This document shows positions 58,468 to 64,000 of a stretch of DNA of 64,000 bases, in pieces. Under the pieces are notes generated by a model. That model searched no databases. It was not told the DNA's origin and was given only the letters and a program-made list of their open reading frames with translations. Made by a program: the position numbers and the translations under genes. The stretch is from NCBI GenBank assembly GCA_001655205.1, contig LPNZ01003549.1, positions 1 to 64,000 on the forward strand, given 5' to 3'. Every line of letters begins with the position of its first letter. Within the stretch, counting starts at the first letter, position 1. The stretch is from Lenisia limosa (taxonomy: Eukaryota > Breviatea).

Positions 58468-61032
58468 ATGCTCCCAGATCTTGTCTCATCAGCTCTCTCC
58501 TTGATTATTTTGGAGAATTATGCTGCTGCTTCACGTCTTTTAACAGAGGTATACCGTTTAACTCTCAAAGCGTTTTTGATCTTACATTTAGGCTCTTGTT
58601 GTTTCTCATGGACTTCGAGGATTCATTCTTTCCCATCGCTCCAACAGCCGTCGTCTTTCCGGTGATATCGAGGGAAGCCTTGCTGACGCCAATGAGAGTC
58701 TTGCCATCAAACCAACTGCTTTTGCTTATTACATGAATGGGTATGTTGTCTGTCTGAGCTAATTACCTAGCCTTTCACTTTTTAGCATGGGTAGCTTCCA
58801 AGAGGCTCTGTCTGTCTTTGAAAATGTAGAAGTAGGCTTTGAAGAACAACTATCAACACTTTTAAATCACGTTACCCTGACTATGAAGGTAGCAGAGCCA
58901 TCAGAGGACCATAGTTCAGGGCTTTACAAGAACTACAATATGATGTAAGTTTGTTATTTTGAGTTTATGCACCAGTGAGGATGAAGCTATCATTTTGTCA
59001 GCCAAAAGATGGATCATGAAGTGCCGTGTGGAGCTTGGTAGGGTAATAAAAAAATATAATGGTTGTAGAATTAGATGAACAAGTTACCCGATCTGCAAAC
59101 GAGTCCGTAATTAATGAGGTTTGTCATCCCTTTAAGGATCTTATTGAAGACATTATCAAAGTATTAAAATAAAATAGAATCTAAAGGATAAACGGTAACA
59201 CACCGTTTATTTCAAGATTGAAATTACTCTTTCCAGAACTATTTCAAATAAAACATCCTTTGATGGTACTGGGGTTATTTCTTTAGAAAACCCAGAAGGT
59301 TGTTGAAGAAGCTGCTGAGAGAATCAAACAACAAGAACCAGAAGCCCCAAGGTAGGTAGAAATTAAAGTCCAGTCAACCTTTAGGAGTAGTGGAGGTGCT
59401 ATCAAACAGCGCGTTGACAAATACTCGTTTGAGGGTTTTGGATGGTAATTCATGGAATTGCAATTTTATTTATAGTATTATAATATCATATTGTACATGT
59501 GCATGTGAGTGTTTAACCAAACAGGAGGGACTTCTATCAGACATCAAGCCACGTCACTATCGCCATCTATATTAAGGGAATTGAAAGTGACGGATCAACT
59601 ATCGAGTTCGATAACAATGAGGTATGTTAGCGTAGTGATCTTCATCTCTTCACTTTAGATGTCTGTTGATCTGCAACTTCCGAACGGTTCTCGTTATATG
59701 ATGGAAGTAGACTTGGCTGGACCTATCATTCCCTTTGAATCGAAGGTGAGTCTGAACGGAAAATGATTGAAGTCAAATAACAGTTTTATGTGATGGCATT
59801 ATTCCATAGTCATCAAGCTTCAGTTTTTTTCCTCGTTTATTCTTTCAGTATACAATTTCTGCGTCAAAGATTGAAATCGTTTTGAAAAAGGCCGATTCAA
59901 GGAAGTGGAAAGCACTGGAGAGAAGTGAGGCCGACCAAAGTTGGAATACTCAACATGAAACAAGTTTTAACAGTTTAGTTGCTGAGCAGAAGCCATCATA
60001 CCCTTCTTCATGTAGGTTTTAGAATTTGTGATTATATGGTTCAGTCCTTTTTTTTATTTTTTTGAAAAAAAAACAAATTGCGTAAATCTGGAATGTGACT
60101 ATCTGAGGCGCTAAGAGGCCAAATATAGACAATATGGCTGTATTGGTTTTGCATCAAACACAAAAAAGGTGAAAAAAGAGCAAACCCCCAAAAACTTCAA
60201 AAATTGGAACATGGAAATAACCTTTTCCATATAAATTACTGTATTTTTACTATAAGAAAAGCCCAACGCCGTGACTCAGGTGTTTTCCATTCAAATTCCC
60301 CCTCGTTTTTTCCCACAAGGTTGTCTTCCTTTTGTTACATGGAGTTTTCTTTTGAGCAAAACATTCGTTCGCTTCACAAAGTGTTTTCCGGCCAGAAAGC
60401 TCCATGTAAAAAGAAAAGAAAACCACTCCCAGGAAAAGGGGTTGGGGTTTTCTTCTTGTAAAACTACCCTGTGGAATTATTCCGAAGAGTCATTTAGATT
60501 GCCATATTTACTTATTTTTCATGGTTGGACTGTTTATTTATGAAAAAATACCTTGTGGAATTATCCTGAAGGGTCATTTTAATTGCCCAATTTTTCAAAA
60601 TAAAAAGAAAAGGACTGAACCACCTTTAGTCTAATCATGTAGCGAAGAACAAGAAGGATTGGGCAAAAGTGAATAAAGAGTCAGAGGAGGCAACGAAAGG
60701 TGATGATGAAGGTGATGAGCTTAATGCCCTCTTGAAGGTATATATAATACATGTACACGTAGTGTATATGTACCAGGTGCTGGTTTCTAAAGTAATGCGT
60801 TCAGGGTATCTACAGCAATGCTACCGAAGAAACCAGAAGAGCAATGAATAAATCATTTGTAAGCTGTTATTTAACTGAATGAGTTATTTTATGGTGTAGT
60901 CCGAGTCAGGCGGAACAGTGTTGTCCACAAGTTGGAAAGATGTCGGGTATAAGAACATTGACCCCACACCGCCAGAAGGTTTGTTGAATCCTTTCTTTTC
61001 ACCATATAGGAATGGAGGCAGTCAAGTACTAG
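58468..61032 (+). CDS. SUGT1: SGT1 (SUGT1), HSP90 co-chaperone
   Basis: SGT1 links HSP90 with SKP1-type ubiquitin ligases and kinetochore or immune-receptor clients. The start ATG at 58468 gives MLPDLVSSALSLIILENYAA. A TPR-like region follows (AASRLLTE, HRSNSRRLSGDIEGSLADAN, ESLAIKPTAFAYYMNG, MGSFQEALSVFENVEV). A charged linker leads to the CS domain, the HSP90-binding part (IKGIESDGSTIEFDNNE, MSVDLQLPNGSRYMMEVDLA, GPIIPFESKYTISASKIEIV, LKKADSRKWKALER). The SGS domain closes the protein: KNKKDWAKVNKESEEATKGD, DEGDELNALLKGIYSNATEE, TRRAMNKSFSESGGTVLSTS and WKDVG, ending PTPPEGMEAVKY. This TPR-CS-SGS order is diagnostic. One intron (about 60015-60640) is far longer than the rest because it holds a terminal-inverted-repeat element. 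Confidence 0.92.
60037..60622. mobile_element. 586 bp terminal-inverted-repeat element in an SGT1 intron
   Basis: It begins TGGTTCAGTCCTTTTTTTTA and ends AAAAGGACTGAACCA. The termini pair over about 15 bases exactly, then imperfectly across T/A-rich sequence. Inside there is a nested inverted pair (TTACATGGAG / CTCCATGTAA) and a direct repeat (60461-60503 and 60543-60586, both with CTGTGGAATTAT or a close variant). No transposase frame is visible. It is non-autonomous and fills most of the intron between the CS and SGS exons. Confidence 0.75.
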
Positions 61033-61235
61033 GAACTAATGGGGTTTTTTTTTCCTAAATGTATCATATTAGGTAACGTTTAGTCACATATTTATTCAAT
61101 AACTCAATCGCATTTGCATATGATATTTCCGATATCAATATCAATATGTATTCATTAAGAATAATAACAACAATGATACAGACGCAAATCCTCTATCACA
61201 CTCTACAATCCCTTCAAAGAGCAGATAACCAAAAA

Positions 61236-63780
61236 TCATGTGACCTCTGGTTCATCTTTCGGGGACAAGCCAAACAAATATCTAAACGTCTTGGTTCTTG
61301 CCACAAATGCAAGAGAAAGACTGAGAACTGACGTTGCTGTGAAGTAGATTTGAAGTAACTGTGCATCAGTCTTGTATTATGAAAGTAACCTACCGAAGGG
61401 AATTTGGCTGTGATTGGAATGGACAGAAAGGCAAGGTATGATAATGTATGAGCAAGCTGCGGGGACGTTTTTTTCTAAAGTCATAATTTAAACCTCTATG
61501 ATACTATCGAAAGTGATGCAACCCATTATTTCGTGCTCACAAGTGCTGATCGAATGCCCAATGCCATTGACACTGCAGATATTGAGGGAAGTAGCATTAA
61601 AGGGTCTGGGTCAGACAGGTTAGCGAGATGCCCAAATGACTCTGATGACAGGAGCGCTGAATGTAAATTAAGCAGAAAGATATAACTTACCAGTAGACTC
61701 GGTAGAATTATCCAACTAAATCGTGAGAATAATGAAAAGAGTAAAATTACAATCATATCATATGATATCGATAATATTAGTACATCATATGATATGTAAA
61801 CATACAGGCAACAGTCCTTCAAGTCCTTTTGGAAGAAAAGTTGAAGATAAGCTACCTAAGATGTCAATCTTAGCCAACAATAATATTGATCTTACCAAAA
61901 AGGGGTGGATCTGAAGAGAGAATATCCGAAATATCCTCGGCCTAAAAACAGTTAGTCCAAGTGCTTTTACTTTATACTCCTCAACAAAACATGCTACTTT
62001 TCTTAATCAGAAATTTTAAAGACAAAATATATCTTATGTTCTGCAGAAAGGACGCAGTTTTGGTACATTCGCATTGTCATTATTTTACAGAGCCTCCCCC
62101 CCCCTCTATGATTGAATAAAGACAACCACCCACATTAATACCACCTTGCGGGGGTTTCGCGACTGATGATTTTAGAATAGACAACTGTGGTTGATATAGC
62201 GTAGAACTAATAAACCGAAGAGAATTGAAAACTCCAACAAAAATTGGGACTGTAATCATGAGTGATAAAGCTGATCACTTACGCTGTATGAAAGGAGCAA
62301 GCGTTTGGCCAATCATATTAATACCTTTTGAATCCAAAAAATCCTGGGGCTATGACATTCAAAAAAAACTACTAACCGATAGCTCGGTTTGAGCTTCTTG
62401 AAGACACTGTTCATTTCCAGTGGACTTGTATTTCCTGCCAAGTGATTGATATTGAATAAAGTCTCCCAACAATGTTCCTGGGGACAAAGTATTTAGGTAT
62501 TTCCTTCGTTGAGGGTATATGAGCTAATATACTATATTGTCATAGCTAGGGCTTTACTTCGGTTCGAAAAAAGACCGATACAATATCGATAGTTTTCGAG
62601 GATTTATAGAAAAATTCAGTCTTTTTTCGAACCGAAGTGAAGCCCTAATCATAGCCATTCCATTCCCACAGAATTGAAGCGTTAAGTTCGGCTATTTCAG
62701 GTGCAAATTCGGCCATACGGCTGTTAATCCTGAGCTGAACAGTTAATATTACCCCAAAAAAATATATCATCTCATATAATACATGTACAATATCATAAGA
62801 CAATAAAATTAATTTCATCATATAAATAGTAAGTTGAACGTCAACATTTCTCGTGCATACAGTATAGAGATAGATCGGCCAAGTGATGACCTTGACAGCA
62901 AGGGCAGTAGCAATTGCAGTTCCACCCCATGAGAGCCCTGTTGTTACCTGAAGATGACCACCAGAACCAATCAAACCTTAAGAGCTTCCAAGAAAGGTAC
63001 AAGACTTGGGACAGCAGTAGGGGCATGGTAGTTACGAATCTGCGATGACGCACGGAAGATAGAAAAGTTGTTCGTCCTTGAGGCAGTATTAACGTATCTG
63101 GTGAAAGAACAACAACTTCTCAGTACGCTTGGGGCAGAGGGCTGGAGAGGAATAAGCTGAACAATTGCGGATGGCTTAGTTCTTCGTAAGCGTGGAAGAG
63201 AACGTAATCTGTTGGTGATAGATAGCCGAGTATTACGGTGCTTTAGAATAGAAACTACAGATTGATGAAGGTCCTTGTAACGCTGTGTTCGCATCGTTGA
63301 TTGGAATATTGATTTTGAATTGCTCGCTGAACTAAATAAAAAGACTGGTGACTGCCTCAATATCTTAATTGGAGTTCGGATCAATGACACATTCTGTGAA
63401 ACTGCCTCTTTCATTCCAGCCACCAGGTGCCGTACAAGCATTCCGTAAACAAATCGCTGCGAAAGCACGGTAAACGCAAGTTGCTTGAAGATCGAAGTTT
63501 TTACAATGAAGCTTGGCAAGTCAAGCTTCTTCGTCAGTGTTGAAAAAACCGCTTCTTGGAAGGCTGGTGTCTGGATGAGACGATCTGAGAATCGTTGTGG
63601 AGGCTGGGCACGATTGAAGAGATAGTAAATTGAAGCTGAGGGCGTCTCTCTTTGATGGTGATATGGTTTGACAAAAGAAAAGGGGAGGCGTCTTGTTTGT
63701 GTCGAAACCAAAACCTTCTGGATTATGGAGCTTTTAGCTGACATTGATGAGAAGGAGAAGAGAAGCCTTTTTGCACTCAT
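61236..63780 (-). CDS. OXA1: OXA1/COX18-type mitochondrial inner-membrane insertase
   Basis: Members of the YidC/Oxa1/Alb3 family insert proteins into the mitochondrial inner membrane. The start ATG at 63780 opens MSAKRLLFSFSSMSAKSSII, a long basic, Ser-rich and acid-poor leader consistent with mitochondrial import. After the first exon come TTGLSWGGTAIATALAVKVI then TWPIYLYT (first conserved helix), MAEFAPEIAELNASI, LGDFIQYQSLGRKYKSTGNE, SKGINMIGQTLAPFIQ joined to VPIFVGVFNSLRFISSTLYQ, then HLANLSDPDPLMLLPSISAV, AHTLSYLAFLSIPITAKFPS and LLQIYFTATSVLSLSLAFVA. The stop is at 61236. The helix order and PIFVG / SDPDPL motifs match the family. The leader exon (about 260 codons) is long for the family. 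A copy of IR-1 lies in an intron. OXA1 and COX18 cannot be separated with certainty. Confidence 0.85.
62548..62646. mobile_element. inverted-repeat element IR-1 (MITE-like), copy 3
   Basis: A 99 bp element: AGGGCTTTACTTCGGTTCGA then AAAAAGAC at the left, matched by the reverse complement of AGGGCTTCACTTCGGTTCGA then AAAAAGAC at the right, with one mismatch in 28. The centre contains ATATCGATAG. Both ends abut TA, which would fit a TA target duplication. It lies in an intron of the OXA1 gene. Confidence 0.9.
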
Positions 63781-64000
63781 CTGGAAAAAAATTAGAAGGG
63801 GAAAAAAGCACTGACCTTGGAAAGAAAACTTTTGAGAAGCAAGGGGTTAGCCATCAACTTTATAGAGTTAAAATAATAACTTGTGAGAGTGAATGGTGTC
63901 AGTTAAAATATCCTCCTCCCCCGCTCAATTAGAAGGAGCTGCTGGGCGTATAGAAGGAGAGGAAGAGGCAAGGCAGGGGAGGGGAGGAGGGGGGAGAGGC
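63781..64000. other. upstream of OXA1, no gene seen
   Basis: The sequence 5' of the OXA1 start contains a purine-rich G/A tract at the window edge (63950-64000). It is probably promoter or 5'-UTR sequence; no specific element is visible. Confidence 0.4.

Noticed and set aside
16627-62646. IR-1 elements as the direct origin of their introns (true introners)
   Set aside because: The splice sites lie tens of bases outside the element ends in the copies that can be checked, so insertion into existing introns is the simpler reading.

Overview
This is a window of nuclear DNA from a eukaryote, most likely a protist. About 18 protein-coding genes and one tRNA gene can be supported. Every recognisable gene is cut by many short GT-AG introns, often only 20-60 nt, so reading frames are broken into small exons. 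TAA, TAG and TGA all serve as stops, which fits the standard code. The products are eukaryotic: telomerase reverse transcriptase, TFIID subunit TAF5, RAD23, SGT1, an OXA1-type insertase, a GPI mannosyltransferase, a CHD1L-type remodeller and the tRNA m1A58 methyltransferase. I cannot fix the lineage from this window; alveolate, rhizarian or stramenopile are all possible.

Layout. 1-5.4 kb: an LRR gene on the minus strand, then repeat- and gap-rich DNA with one weak secreted-protein candidate. 5.4-7.7 kb: PIGB (-). 8.2-13.9 kb: TERT (+). 14.6-17.5 kb: WD40 protein (-). 18.3-21.1 kb: disordered protein with a coiled coil (-). 21.6-23.2 kb: sirtuin (+). 23.2-29.0 kb: CHD1L/ALC1-like remodeller with a long C-terminal extension (-). 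29.5-31.6 kb: TRM61 (+). 31.7-34.3 kb: F-box protein (-). 34.9-39.6 kb: beta-oxidation hydratase/dehydrogenase apparently spliced in frame to a thiolase (+). 39.8-42.9 kb: S/T/P-rich protein with TPKS repeats (-). 43.8-47.1 kb: membrane protein with a degenerate class III nucleotidyl cyclase domain (-). 47.7-48.4 kb: small unknown gene (-). 49.0 kb: tRNA-Gln (-). 49.1-51.6 kb: repeats and gaps. 51.6-54.3 kb: TAF5 (-). 54.7-57.2 kb: RAD23 (+). 58.5-61.0 kb: SGT1 (+). 61.2-63.8 kb: OXA1 (-).

Much of the gene order is divergent pairs a few hundred bases apart (PIGB/TERT, CHD1L/TRM61, F-box/beta-oxidation, TAF5/RAD23) alternating with convergent pairs whose stops lie only 50-200 bases apart (sirtuin/CHD1L, TRM61/F-box, thiolase/TPKS protein, SGT1/OXA1). 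No shared pathway links neighbours, except that the beta-oxidation activities sit in one transcription unit.

The non-coding DNA holds several small repeat families: a ~75-100 bp inverted-repeat element found three times, each time inside an intron; a ~75 bp element with a GGCTTCGGC core; a ~200 bp dispersed repeat; a 586 bp terminal-inverted-repeat element in an SGT1 intron; and many palindromic ATATCATATGATAT tracts. The strongest candidates for something undescribed are the fused beta-oxidation enzyme, the extended CHD1L protein, the degenerate cyclase and the intron-dwelling inverted-repeat family.
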